The translations under genes were made by a program, and so were the position numbers. A stretch of 64,000 nucleotides of DNA. It comes from Bimuria novae-zelandiae CBS 107.79 (lineage: Eukaryota; Ascomycota; Dothideomycetes; Pleosporales; Didymosphaeriaceae). The stretch covers positions 124,001-188,000 of the forward strand of contig ML976692.1 of NCBI GenBank assembly GCA_010015655.1. The letters are read 5' to 3'. This document shows positions 32,345 through 43,435 of this stretch, in pieces. Position 1 is the stretch's first letter. Each line of letters opens with the position of its first letter. The notes beneath the pieces were generated by a model. It was not told the DNA's origin and ran no database searches. It saw nothing but the letters and a program-made list of their open reading frames with translations.

Positions 32345-34206
32345 GTCTTGGTGTTGGTGAGGGGAAGGGAAGGAAGGGGGGGGGGTTGGAGCTATTGTTG
32401 GGAGGGAGGCACTATTACTGATACCAAATGAAGTGAACATTTTACCAATGCAACACCTCTGGCCTTTTCCTGTGCTTGAGACTAAGTGATAAGGAATGAG
32501 GGGTTGAGGTCAACATGGCTTCGTTGGCCGCGCTGGTACCACGGACGCCAGTATCGAAGGGCCGCTGCACGCTTGCATGCGTCGTCGATGCATTGTTAAT
32601 GCTTTTACTCCACGGCACCGTCCAATGTGCGACGGTGGAGCGAAGGCCACTAACGACCGCTTGTTCAGCCGTTCGCGATAGCTCGCGGGCCGGCAGCCAG
32701 TCGCAGTGCGTGGAGTGGGCAGGCACCAGGTCGAGCGACGCGGCTTCGAGCTCCTTCTTGGCCCATGCTGCTGCAGACTTTGAGGAGAAAATTGGGCTCG
32801 CAATCTCTGCAGCCACGGGACGAAGGCGGCGAGGGGTGCATCGCTGAGCGCACACGGCAGGCGGACCCGCAGGCGACGATGGTTGTTGAAGCGCAGGCAC
32901 AGCAGCACTCGGGGCGCATGCGGGCACGGGAAGCGGACTATGAGTAACGCCGATGGTGTTTCTCTTGCTCGAGCCAATATATCTCCCGGACGGGCAGATC
33001 TCGCAGCAAGCCGTCGCAGGGCTGCCACGCTCTGAGGCGAGGTGGGACGAGCCAGTGAACGCGGTGGGATAAATTCGCACATCGAAGATCCTCAAAGCTT
33101 GATTCAGCCCGGCGGCGTTTGCGCCATCGCGCCCCAGGTTCGGTTTAGAGGACCTGGTTCCTCTCGTTACCGGATTCCCGCCACATGACTTTTGCGGGAC
33201 CGCCGGCTGCGCTTGGAGTTGTTGAAAGGGCCGGGGTGTTGCGTACATCGTCCAGCTTCTTCGCCCTCCTGCTACCCCACCTCCTTCATCCATCCTCCTG
33301 CATCAGCCTCACACGTCGCGTGCAGTGCGCCTCTCCTGTGTTCTCTTTGCGTGTTCCGGTGTTCTCTTTGCAGCTGCGGGCCTCTTCACGGCATCTTCTC
33401 TAGTCCACCGGCCGCTGCTGGCCGTTTCGGTGCGTCTCATCACAATTTTCTTCGCTGCTTGGCGCCCGCCTGTGCACAGCTGTGTGCATGCTACGCTCCA
33501 GGCCCGTCACGCTGCAGCTGGCGGTGACGCGCAGGCAGACTGGCCCCTCTCCACTCCCCCTCCCTCGCGCAATTGCAGCGAGCGCGTCTCTGCCTGTGCG
33601 TGTTTGCGGTGCTGGAAGGACCGTGACGCGCGCCAGAGGCGGCCGCTGCGTTTGTCGCACACGGCACCACGACCAGCAGACAAAGCGCGCGTCTGTTTGG
33701 CTGCCTCCGCTGCTGTCGCCTGCCTCGTGCGACCGCCTGTCACGCCTGCGCATGTGATTGCCTTGTGCGGCCCGACTAACTCGCTGCCGCGCAGATTCGC
33801 GAGACCTGTTCCTGTCTCTCTTGAGCTCCCAACCTCAACCACACCTCGACGGCCTCTCCTTCCCCTGTGTCTTCGGCGTTTGTCGCAGCTTCCCTGGGTC
33901 TCCTTTGGCTTCCGTGTCTTGTCTTCCAAAGCAAGCTTCCCACGCTGAGCTCGCTCGCCGTCGCGCCTCCTTCACCAGCCTGCAGTGATAGAGAGAAGTA
34001 CCAAGTGTGACTCGGTAGGTGCGCTCCTGCGTTTGGCCCGAGCCTCACCCCTCACCCGCTACCGTCTCCAAGCTTCACCCCCACTAACAGAGCTTCTTGC
34101 GTCGCAGCTCTACTTAAGCCCCGCCTTCTCCAACCACATACTTAGACGACACTCTTAGTCCAGCTTCAACAACGATATATAAATCACCAGCTTTCGTTCT
34201 CCTACT
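32345..34206. other. Long 5' region of the Csx1-like gene
   Basis: About 1.86 kb lies without a gene I can support. Frames of 90-283 codons occur on both strands (for example 32,442-33,293 minus and 33,325-33,948 plus), but they are Arg/Ser/Pro-rich composition artefacts in GC-rich, pyrimidine-rich DNA and have no motif. From about 33,250 to 34,200 the plus strand is rich in CTC, TTC and CCT runs, as in long 5' leaders of RNA-binding-protein genes. A G10 run lies near 32,377. Part of this may be an untranslated leader with introns. Confidence 0.4.
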
Positions 34207-36260
34207 ATGAGCTTCAACAACGACTTCGCCCAGCAGGGCCCGCCGACGGCTGACCAGTCTGGTGCTTTCGCGCCCCAGCCCGACCTTGGCCAGCCCATGG
34301 ACACCTCTGCGCCCGGTTTCCCTCCTGGAAGCATGGGAGGCCCTAGCGGTCCCTCCCAGGATGGTCAGCAGGACGGCAGCAACAAGACCACCCTTTGGTA
34401 GGCTTCCCACACTCGGTCGTGACATCACTCGACCACAAGCATGTGCTGACCAATTCCAGGATGGGCGAGCTTGAGCCCTGGATCGACGAGAACTTCGTGC
34501 GCAGCATCTGGTACAACATGGGCGAGCAGGTCAACGTCAAGATGATCCGCGACAAGTTCTCGGGGTAAGCATCCCAGCACGTCCGGCGCCATATTACCGA
34601 CTAACAGGGTAGCAGCTCCAACGCCGGCTACTGCTTCGTCGACTTCTCCAGCCCCTCAGCCGCGGCCAAGGCCCTCGGGCTCAACGGACAGCTGATCCCG
34701 AACTCGAACCGCCCTTTCAAGCTCAATTGGGCTTCTGGTGGCGGTCTTGCTGACCGAAGGTACGTGATCCACCACTATGGAAATGTGCGCTCCGTCGGAA
34801 CATGCTAACAATTAGCGCTAGCCGCGACGACCGTGGCCCTGAGTACAGCATCTTCGTCGGAGATTTGGGTCCTGAGGTGAACGAATTCGTGCTTGTGCAA
34901 CTCTTCCAAAACAAGTACCAGAGCTGCAAGTCTGCCAAGATCATGTCTGATCCCATCAGCGGGATGTCCCGAGGATATGGATTCGTGCGCTTCACCGACG
35001 AGGCGGATCAGCAAAAGGCCCTTACCGAGATGCAAGGCGTCTACTGCGGCAATCGACCCATGCGCATCAGTACTGCGACGCCGAAGAACAAGAGCGGTGG
35101 ACCCGGCGGACCCGCCATGGGCGGCATGCCACAAGGCGGAGGTCCTTTGGGTATGTACTCGATGGGTGCACCTCCTCAGATGGGCGGCGGCGGGGGTGGT
35201 GGCTACTATGGCACGCCGCAGCCCATGAACCAGTTCACCGACCCGAACAACACCACTGTCTTCGTTGGCGGACTTAGTGGCTACGTAACCGAGGATGAGC
35301 TCCGTTCTTTCTTCCAGGGCTTCGGAGAGATCACCTACGTGAAGATTCCGCCCGGCAAGGGTTGTGGTTTCGTGCAGTTTGTGCAACGTCACGCTGCCGA
35401 GATGGCCATCAATCAAATGCAAGGCTATCCGATCGGCAACTCGCGCGTTCGGCTCAGCTGGGGACGCAGCCAGAACAACTCTGGCCCCGCCGGTACCCCT
35501 TACCGCCCGGCGCCTCCCCCTCCGGTGTTCCCGCAGATGGGTATGGCGCCTCAGCACCCCTACGGAAACTTTGCACCTATGAAGGTAGGCTACGCGCTTA
35601 ACTCGTGAATAACGATTACTGACTTGTTTTTGTAGTAAGCACATTCTTTCTCTCCCATTGCACGGCGCATGATTTACCCGGTTGTCTCTCTCACGACCTT
35701 CACGATAGCCTGTAATGACTTAGCGATCTGGTTTGCTTTCTTCCTGGGCGGCTGACTCGAAAAATCTTTCATTTGTATGGCAGCCTCTCCCGGATGTCTT
35801 AGATTGCTTTCTTGTATAACAGCTACCGCCAGCACACTGCTGGACACGCGATTCTTGGGTTGTAGCTAGTCTTCTCTCTCGGTTCGGGATCCTCTCTGCC
35901 TTTCTTTACGACTGCGTTTCGATTGGCATTCCAATCTACAATCCTTTCCAATGTTTTCCGGTGCTTAACGACTTGCCATTACTTATAGCAGCAGCAGCCT
36001 TGTTTTATCGGCCGTAGTGTTGAGCGTTGTTGGGCTGAAAGCGTGTTTCCAGCTTTTTCATTTACCTCTAGACGGAATATGTGCTAACAGGGTACTCTCA
36101 CAGTTACGGCGGAGGCGGTGTTCCGCAAATGCAGAGCCCCTACCAACCGGTCCTACCCATGAGTGGCGCCAATGGCCACGGACTCCCTGGCTCTTCGGAC
36201 GGCCAGAACGGATCGAGCGGTGACGGCCACGACGGCGCCTTCTCTCAACAGCTTCCTTAG
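34207..36260 (+). CDS. csx1: Csx1/Nam8-type RNA-binding protein with three RRMs
   Basis: Exons 34207-34397, 34460-34564, 34616-34759 and 34822 onward are phase-consistent. A Gln/Pro/Gly-rich N-terminus is followed by three RRMs. RRM1 starts TLWMGELEPWIDENF (residues about 63-140), RRM2 has SIFVGDLGPEV and RGYGFVRF, and RRM3 has TVFVGGLSGYV and GCGFVQF followed by RVRLSWGRSQNN. This order is that of yeast Nam8, fission yeast Csx1 and animal TIA-1-like proteins, which bind U-rich RNA and act in splicing or stress-mRNA stability. The C-terminus is ambiguous. Splicing 35585-35635 gives an immediate TAA (about 401 residues). Extending exon 4 to 35604 and joining 36104-36260 gives a Gly/Gln/Ser-rich tail ending SQQLP (about 459 residues). 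The 34822 acceptor has an in-frame alternative six bases upstream. Confidence 0.88.
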
Positions 36261-37150
36261 GTGGGTGATGCGAAGAATACGTCTCGCAGACGCTCGATAT
36301 CCTCGATAGACTCAGACGCGACCTTAACTGTCTTCCTCGGCCCGAATTTCAAGGGATAAAAGTCAAGGTGTTGTCACGGCGGCTGCATAGCCTGTTTCGA
36401 TTGCGCGAAGTCGACTATGACTCTTCGTCTGTCCATTTAGCATGGCGTCTGGCGCGAATGGTACGATCAATACCCATGGAATAAAAGCGCGGCTGGCGGT
36501 TTGCGATTTGCACTTCTTCTCTATTGCCCTTGCTGATGGTCACTGCATTGGCATGGTGTCTTTGGTTGAGTTTCTATCTATCCTTATTCGTGCTTGGTTA
36601 CTCATGAATCGATTGCATTTGCAGTAGGCATTGGGTATGGTGTTTGGAGCTGGTTTTGTGACGAGAAAACGGCTGTGTTGTAGCCCTCAGCTTATCAATT
36701 CCTTGGTTTTTTATTGTGTCGCGTACCGTTTGTTGTCCTAATACCATAAAAGGCTTCTCCAGGGCTGTTTGGCAAATATTCTACTCCCATCCTTTTGGAG
36801 CTGGAATGCGCCATGCGTATGAAAGAAGATCATAACCTTCAGTACCGTCGGCCTTGATATTCTGTATCCTCGGGTAAGCCACGCTATTACAATTTTGATT
36901 GAACACTGTACACTACGTCGGATTGTGGTCATCGTTCTTTTCTTAGCTCTATCCCCGCCCCAGGCTCCAGCTAGCCTGTGGGCAGGCCCGGTCGCAGGGG
37001 CGCTCCTCCTTTATCCATAGCACCAGACGTCAATTCCGGTGCTTACAAGCTAAACAAACAAGCGCATGGTCTCTCTCACTCTTCCTTCTACAACTCAGCG
37101 AGGCTGTTATCAGTCGCCGACTGCGAGTCTAACAGATCCATCCGCCTGCC
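36261..37150. other. Intergenic region / 3' UTR
   Basis: About 890 bp lies between the Csx1-like gene and the next start. It is T-rich on the plus strand, in keeping with a 3' UTR. No gene or repeat is recognised. Confidence 0.35.
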
Positions 37151-39605
37151 ATGCGCTACGACAACTGGGACGTGATCCTCTTTCCGAAGGACTCAGCTGT
37201 GCCAATTCAAGAATTTAAGACAGCCTGCTACACGTCGCAGGACGAGCGTGAGTACCCTGCTGTCTTCCCTTTGTCATGATCCAGATCAGACATTTTCAGG
37301 AGAGATTATCAGGGCCACGAACATTACTGATATCACTCCACCAGATGGTCGTCAGGTGCCCACGTTAACATGCTACATTGCCTCCCTCCCTGCCGCCGCT
37401 CCGTTTCGCATCTCCATCCATTCGTGGATCTCACCAGCGAAGCCTTCCGCCCTCATAGAGTCTCGCAAACGAAGCCACCAAAAGGTGGTGTATGCCATCC
37501 AGGTCATTGTTGACGGGATTAGGCTGTTGTACGGTCCCTCCGTGGAACGTCAGGAGAGGCTTGCACTGATCATACCTTAGTCATGGTTTCCATGATGCTA
37601 CTGCAAGATGGCCGCAAGAGATTTGTAAGTGGTAACACTCTGTGGCTGACACTGCGGTATCCCAGGAGGGGCAATGCAAAGACCAATTTGCTGACCACGT
37701 CACAGTGAATGAAAAGTGGTCCGCGATCGGCCCGCAACACTCAGGCTCTTACCTCACATTTCCTCAGTTCCACCATAATGTCCTCTTGCAACACTCTTGG
37801 GACGCCCGAGATGACAACGGGAGGATCAAGGTGCTGCTATCGGAGCAATTAATTGGCAAGAATAGCAGTCCGGGAGAATTGAATCTCGGGCCCGCCAACG
37901 ATATCGTCTGCTTTGCTTTCCAGCATGCCCCCCAAGGTACGAAGCGACCGTCGTTTGTAGCACAATGCTGCCGATGAACCTTTGACTTATACAAGCAGAT
38001 GTTCTCGAACAAGCCGGCATCTCATGGCCGATCCGCAATCCGTTATACCTTGCATCCGGCATAGGAGGGTGTCATGTCCCAAAGAAACACCAGTCACATG
38101 CGGCAGTCCATGACCTTACCATCGGAAACCGTACCCGGTCTTCACTATCACAGTTGTCCCCGGCTTTGTTGGCAAGGCCGCGCAATCCCGAACCTTTTAT
38201 ACGTCCCAGTACGGACCCTCCTCCACATCTTTCACAGTTCCCCAAACCCACTACGGATGCCAGGAGAAGGCAGTCAAAGTTTTGGGATCCGCCATTCCAA
38301 GATTCTGGGTTGTTTTCGGGATGCTACGACGATTCGAGGGCGGACAGTTGGTCGACAAAGCGTACTACGTCTCAATCCACCCTGGACACTTCGATGCCGG
38401 ATCTGCTATATGCATCGCCAGTCTTTGATCAGCCCGGCGACCCTTGGTCTTCGATGAATCCTCCGTACCAATTCCAGATGGGCGGACATGCCGACGGCAA
38501 GCAGACACGACGAGAGAAAGGCGCTCGGCAAGTTGTTGTGACGCTACGAGACGATCAATTGGGTCAAATTGTACGTTGTGGATCCCAAGGTGTCATCGTT
38601 GCATTGAGCTTATCGAATCCAGATTGAGGCAATCAGTCCCCCCAAGAAAGGCCATCATCGCGAGTCTACTAGCCGTCATCCTTCCATAGGGACATTCACG
38701 GCACAGACCACTGCACACGATCCATCCGGGAAGGTCTCAGAGTCGGCGCCTACACATCCATCTGCTGCTGCAGTCGCCCGCAAAGTCTCATATCAAGAAT
38801 TTCTGCAGAGCAGGATATCTCCCAATAAGGAGAATTTGCGGCCACCGCAAGCTCAAGATGGTATTCATTTGCCGACCGGATTTTCACACGCAGGCCGCAT
38901 TCCTACCCCCCACCCATTTGCGGTGCCTGAAGCGCAAATGCATCGATGGGACTCTGACGTCTCGATGCGCGACACATCGTCCATGTTCTCTGGGCTATCA
39001 CGGTGAGCCGTTTTCTCCTGTCATACAAAGGACTGTTACTGACTTCTGTCCACAGTCGCCCGCTTTTGAGGGATGACAGAGCTAGTCCTGCTCCGGTCCC
39101 CAACGCCAGCGGTAGCATCAAGTCCAGGAAGGAAGGTATCGCGACTTTCACTACCTCTTCGCCCCTCGAACTCCGCCATGAGCAGGCCATCGCACAGTCC
39201 GATAAAGCTCGTACCGACACGCCCAACGTCACGTCATCGCATGCTCATATCGAGGATATCATCGACGTCGACGCGATCGATGAAGACTTCAAACCAGGCC
39301 ATAAAGGTGGAACGTCTAGCATCGATAGTACCGGTCGTATCGAGCGGAAATTGTATTCGGCATTGGGTGAGGAGCTCAGTTTCCATGCCGATATACGCCC
39401 AATGGCCGGCGTGGAGAGCGAAGCAATTTCGGGCATAGATAATTCAGCAAGGATTGAGACACCAGCCGCCAGTAAGAGGAAGAGGCAAGGTACCTTGGGT
39501 GGCGAGAGAGACCGCAGCCCGATTGCAAAGATGGTCAGGGAGGAGATTGACGCTGCTCGGCTTGGACAGTCGTCGGAATCGCCTCGCATGCGTGGAGGGG
39601 AGTGA
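37151..39605 (+). CDS. Conserved fungal protein of unknown function
   Basis: Seven exons are phase-consistent: 37151-37247, 37285-37525, 37581-37624, 37706-37936, 37999-38570, 38623-39002 and 39056-39605, giving about 704 residues. The N-terminal half looks like a beta-rich conserved domain (MRYDNWDVILFPKDS, LTCYIASLPAAAPFRISIHSW, VIVDGIRL, SYLTFPQFHHNVL, SWDARDDNGRIKVLLSE, FQHAPQDVLEQAGISWP), a pattern I recall from uncharacterised ascomycete proteins. The C-terminal 400 residues are Ser/Pro-rich and probably disordered, with acidic (DIIDVDAIDEDF) and basic (KRKRQ, a possible nuclear signal) patches. The first intron is only 37 nt and the second uses a weak GTTGTA donor, so exons 1-3 are the least certain. 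No enzyme motif is visible. Confidence 0.65.
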
Positions 39606-40295
39606 GTGATACTCTCGACTGATGGGGGATTGTCATTCTCACTCGCGGCAAATATGGAGGATATGTGATTGGGAGAACTGAGCATAGAGCATACATCGCT
39701 TGGTGGATGGCCATTGGATTACGAAAGCACACACTTTTGAGATAGGGTTGAGAGGAGCAAAAGTATCAAGACGCTTGTGTAGGTAGAACCTTTATCAAAA
39801 TAGAAAGTCTTCGATATCGGTATTGCAATATCAAGACCGTATTCAGCCCTTGAATGCGAGGGCGCTAGTGGTGCAAGCTGGCGAACCCCACCTGTTCAAA
39901 GCGACACCTCTTATCAACCAACCACGACACCCATTTTGGGACCATCAGTGACAGTTTTTCAAGGCAAGCATGCAGCTTTTTTCTCGGTATCTAGTTGGGC
40001 TGGTCCGCGCGAATTGCGCTGCGTGGTGGTTTCGGCGAGCGGTTTGCTTTCTCCGACGGGCAGTGAGACGGAAGCGCCGATGCTCGGCGCGAATGGGATG
40101 CGTTATCGCGGACCTGGCCCACCGTGATGGTATATTTATTCAGGGCATCTACGTAGAGCCAGCACGTCGTCGGCACCTTGGCGCTCACTAACTGTCCATC
40201 TCCAGTCACTTTCCTTTCTCGTCAGGTGCACTTCGCACTTCCCACTATCTAACCTCATACCAGATCTACGGGAAATTCACTTTACGGCCTGAAAG
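39606..40295. other. Intergenic region
   Basis: This 690-bp stretch lies between the unknown gene and the D-amino-acid oxidase start. It presumably contains the oxidase promoter. Nothing further is recognised. Confidence 0.35.
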
Positions 40296-41648
40296 ATGAC
40301 GAACTTCACTGTCCTCGGCGCCGGTGTCATTGGTTTGACCACGGCGCTCACACTCAGAGAAGAGTTCCCAGAGGCGCGCATTACAGTGGTTGCGAAGCAC
40401 TTCCCAGGCGATCGCAGCATCGAGTATACCTCGCCGTGGGCGGGGGCGAATTGGTCGAGTATGGCGACGGATAATGGGGTTTTGGAGGCGTATGATAGGG
40501 TTACTTTTGAGCGGTTTGGGAGGATGGTAAGGGAGGGGTTGGGGGAGGAGGTGAGATGATCCCCTACGTCTTCATTTCGTTTGTGGAGGTGGAAAGGGTT
40601 TGGAGGGTTACTGACGAGCCGTAGATCGGCCTAGGACGCATGGTCTTGCGAGTCATTTACGACGGGGAGATCGACGAGGTGGACGTGCTGAGCGAGGGCA
40701 CGGGGAAAATCTGGTATGAGGAGTTGGTAGGTGGGATGAGGGAGTTGGAGAAGAGCGAGCTACCCACGGGAGCGGTGTTTGGGCTGGATTTCAAGAGCAC
40801 GTTTCGCTTGAATACGCAGGTTTATTTGAATTGGTATCCTGCCCCTCCCCATTTCCTATGTTCTCGTACCACGTGAGTACAAAGAGCTGATGCGATGCAG
40901 GCTCCAAGCGCAGGTGCTCAAGAAGGGCATCAGGACTGTGAGAAGGCACTATGCGTCGCTTTCGGCGCTATTGGCGGATTTCCCGGAGACTAGCGTGCTG
41001 GTGAATTGCTCGGCGCTCGGATCCCTCCAGCTTGAAGATGTCAGGGATACGAAGCTTTATCCTACGCGTGGGCAGACTGTTCTTGTTGCGGAGCCGAAGG
41101 CGCCTATTGAGAGGATGTATATGCGCTCGCCGAAACGGATTGATCCGACAGTTGCCTATGTTGTAAGTCCTACACTCACATCGACTTTTTGCATCGATGG
41201 ATAGAAGCTGTGTACTGATATGATTGAGGTGGTAGTTCCCCCGACCCTGCGGCGGCGGCGTCATCCTTGGTGGTAGCCGTCAAGACAACGACTGGTCCGC
41301 TGAACCGGATATGCAGCTCGCGGAGGAGATCATGCGGAGGTGCTGTGAACTGTGTCCCAAACTCGGTAAACCAGAGGATCTACAGGTGATATCGCACAAC
41401 GTTGGATTGAGGCCGACGAGGAAGGGTGGCCCTAGGATCGAGATCCAAAAGTGGAGCAATGGGACGCCGGTTGTGCATAACTACGGACATGCGGGTGCGG
41501 GGTATCAGTCGTCTTGGTAAGTTAATCTGTAGAGATGGGGAATGAGATAGTTCGGTAAGTATGTAGTTGCTAACGTACTTGCAGGGGAACAGCGGAGAAA
41601 GCAGTGGAACTGGTGAAGAAGGCATTGGAGACGAAGGCGAAGCTGTAG
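40296..41648 (+). CDS. DAO1: D-amino-acid oxidase, peroxisomal
   Basis: Five exons (40296-40550, 40625-40833, 40901-41162, 41236-41516, 41585-41648) encode 356 residues; introns are 67-74 nt. The enzyme oxidises D-amino acids to keto acids, ammonia and H2O2 with FAD. The N-terminal dinucleotide loop VLGAGVIGLTTAL is followed by VVAKHFPGD and SPWAGANW (FAD contacts). Later come LVNCSALGS, YPTRGQTVLV, GGGVILGGSRQ, GLRPTRKGGPRIE and HNYGHAGAGYQSSWG, the C-terminal FAD/substrate signature. The last three residues, AKL, are a type-1 peroxisomal targeting signal, as expected for an H2O2 producer. Each splice junction restores a conserved motif. D-aspartate oxidase has the same fold, so substrate range is not certain. 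Confidence 0.93.
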
Positions 41649-41880
41649 TGCCGCTAAGTCGATTGTATTTCGCGGCTCCTTCCCGATTATACACACAGTT
41701 CTCTTATATGCTTAGCACGTCTTGGGTATGGTTCAGTTTATATTCTCGTGGTTGCTCACCTTTACTCTTGCAGCCGTACCTCACCACCAACAGCCTCATT
41801 CGGCCGACGTGTAACGACACAGTAAGTATTGCTCTAATTTTCCATACCATGCCAGCGGTGGCACCTCTGACCTGTTGCAG

Positions 41881-42794
41881 ATGCCGGGGCTACGGCCGCC
41901 CCCAATACCGCTGGCTCCTGGCTGGAAAGTCTTCTTCCTTCCTAGCAGCAAAAGTGTTTTTTTTTTAAAGATGAATCAACCGGACATGTGCAGTGGGAAT
42001 TCCCTCACACCATTGAATCGGTTGGACCGCCGGTTGCTGTTGCAGATTACCAATCCGTTGGCGCAAGGTTTGGCTGGGCATCCGGAGACGGCAGCTTCAT
42101 CAGAGATAGTCGCTGGTCTCGCGGTCTATCTCCGAGCCATTCAGGTCCCTATTATGAGCCCTATATGAGATTGTCTGCTGGCCTTCAATCCGGCGGTAGT
42201 CGGGACGCTGCTTCGTCGCCCGGATACTTCGGTCAATCGCCTGCCGTCCAACCTGCTGCCTCATACGGTCTGCCTCGCCCGTACAATCCACCTGTGACGT
42301 ACAATTCACCGGCCCGGTACAATCCACAGGCCGTGTACAATCTACCGGCCCCATACAGTCCACCGGCCCTGTACAATCCGCCCGCCCAGTACACGCTGCC
42401 TGCCCGGTACACCCCACCTGCCCAGTCCCATCGACCTATCGGTTCGCCTGTTCCGTACAATCGACCTGTCGCCTCGTACAATCCGCCTGTCTCATACAGT
42501 CCTCATCCCCAATACAATCCGCCTGTCTCGTACAACCCGCCCATTGCCTCGTATAATTCACCTTCCCAGGATTTCACAGTCTCACGACAATATGCGGGCC
42601 AGATTGATCAGTCTCCATCATTTCAGAGCTGTCAGTGCTCTTCACAACCGCATTATCGTTGTGCTCACTGTATCGAAACTCTGGAAGGAGGTGCCACTTC
42701 CCCTGATACAGTGGATGATTACTACAACGAAGAATATTATCCTTTGATGAAGAGAAGGACCGACAGTCGAAACAGGATGCCTGTGCGAGTGTAG
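41881..42794 (+). CDS. WW-domain protein with YNPP repeats, frame broken at a T10 run
   Basis: The first frame (ATG at 41881) encodes PLAPGWKVFFLPSSKSVFF, the first half of a WW domain. A second frame, one base apart, continues KDESTGHVQWEFP, the second half including the second Trp and the closing Pro. The switch falls in a run of ten T at 41957-41966. Eleven T would restore one frame. Downstream, about 265 residues are Pro/Tyr-rich with repeated YNPP and PPxxY units (residues roughly 95-190), then a Cys/His cluster (CQCSSQPHYRCAHC) and an acidic tail. WW domains bind Pro-rich ligands. Small upstream exons are possible (41708-41725 and 41774-41821, with good splice sites), starting only 60 bp after the oxidase stop. 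A sequencing error in the T run or a true frameshift cannot be separated here. Confidence 0.55.
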
Positions 42795-42882
42795 AGCCTG
42801 CGACACGAAACCGACGGCCAATTGTAACACTACCATTCATTCCCTAATCAATATAGCATTCACGTTCAGTTGGAAGATAAGC

Positions 42883-43435
42883 ATGGATGACATTGCAAAC
42901 TCGATCGCATGCAAGCCTCAAGGCTGGAAACCGCAGAATACCAATCCCGCGGCGCATGACACTATTTTCAAGAGATATGACCAAGCTCTCACGGGAGGTA
43001 AGCTGTGATAAAGCCTCTACCAATAGATACATCAACTTATCTGCTGCAGGGTATAGTAAGACAGGGGTGCTGGGGTTATTGAAATACTTCTCCTACGCGA
43101 TCGAGGCTGGGAAGCTGAATTCATCCCTGATTACGAAGCTCACTGTACCACCCGAGTCATTGTCTGACCGCATTTCGATTTACGGAAGCCATGTGAATCG
43201 AAAATTCCACGAACTTTGCGAAGAACGTACAAAATTGGTCGACACATTTCAGGCGCGACTACACAGCACCGTGCAGATGCATTCCCGGCCCACTATCCGC
43301 AATGCCGCGCAGAACAGAAACAAGGGAAGTGACGAAAAATTGGACAATGATTCTGAACTGGCAACTGGATGGCATCGTACAGGATCGAGAACCCAAGCCC
43401 TCAAGTCCCTCGGCAGGAATCTCCCGACTCGCTAG
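42883..43435 (+). CDS. Small hypothetical protein
   Basis: Two exons, 42883-42997 and 43050-43435, separated by a 52-nt intron with GTAAGC donor and CTGCTGCAG acceptor, would encode 166 residues. The start MDDIANSIACKPQGWKPQ leads through the splice into GYSKTGVLGLLKYFSYAIEAG, a hydrophobic-helix-like stretch. A charged region follows (RKFHELCEERTKLVDTF), then a polar basic tail. I recognise no family. The splice sites and continuous frame favour a gene over chance, but only moderately. It lies 88 bp after the WW-protein stop on the same strand. Confidence 0.4.

Noticed and set aside
32442..33293. 283-codon minus-strand open frame as a gene
   Set aside because: Its Arg/Ser/Pro/Ala composition has no domain pattern, and equally long frames exist in other phases of this GC-rich stretch upstream of the Csx1-like gene.
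33325..33948. 207-codon plus-strand frame as a gene
   Set aside because: It overlaps several other frames, shows only composition bias from pyrimidine-rich DNA, and more likely lies in a leader region.
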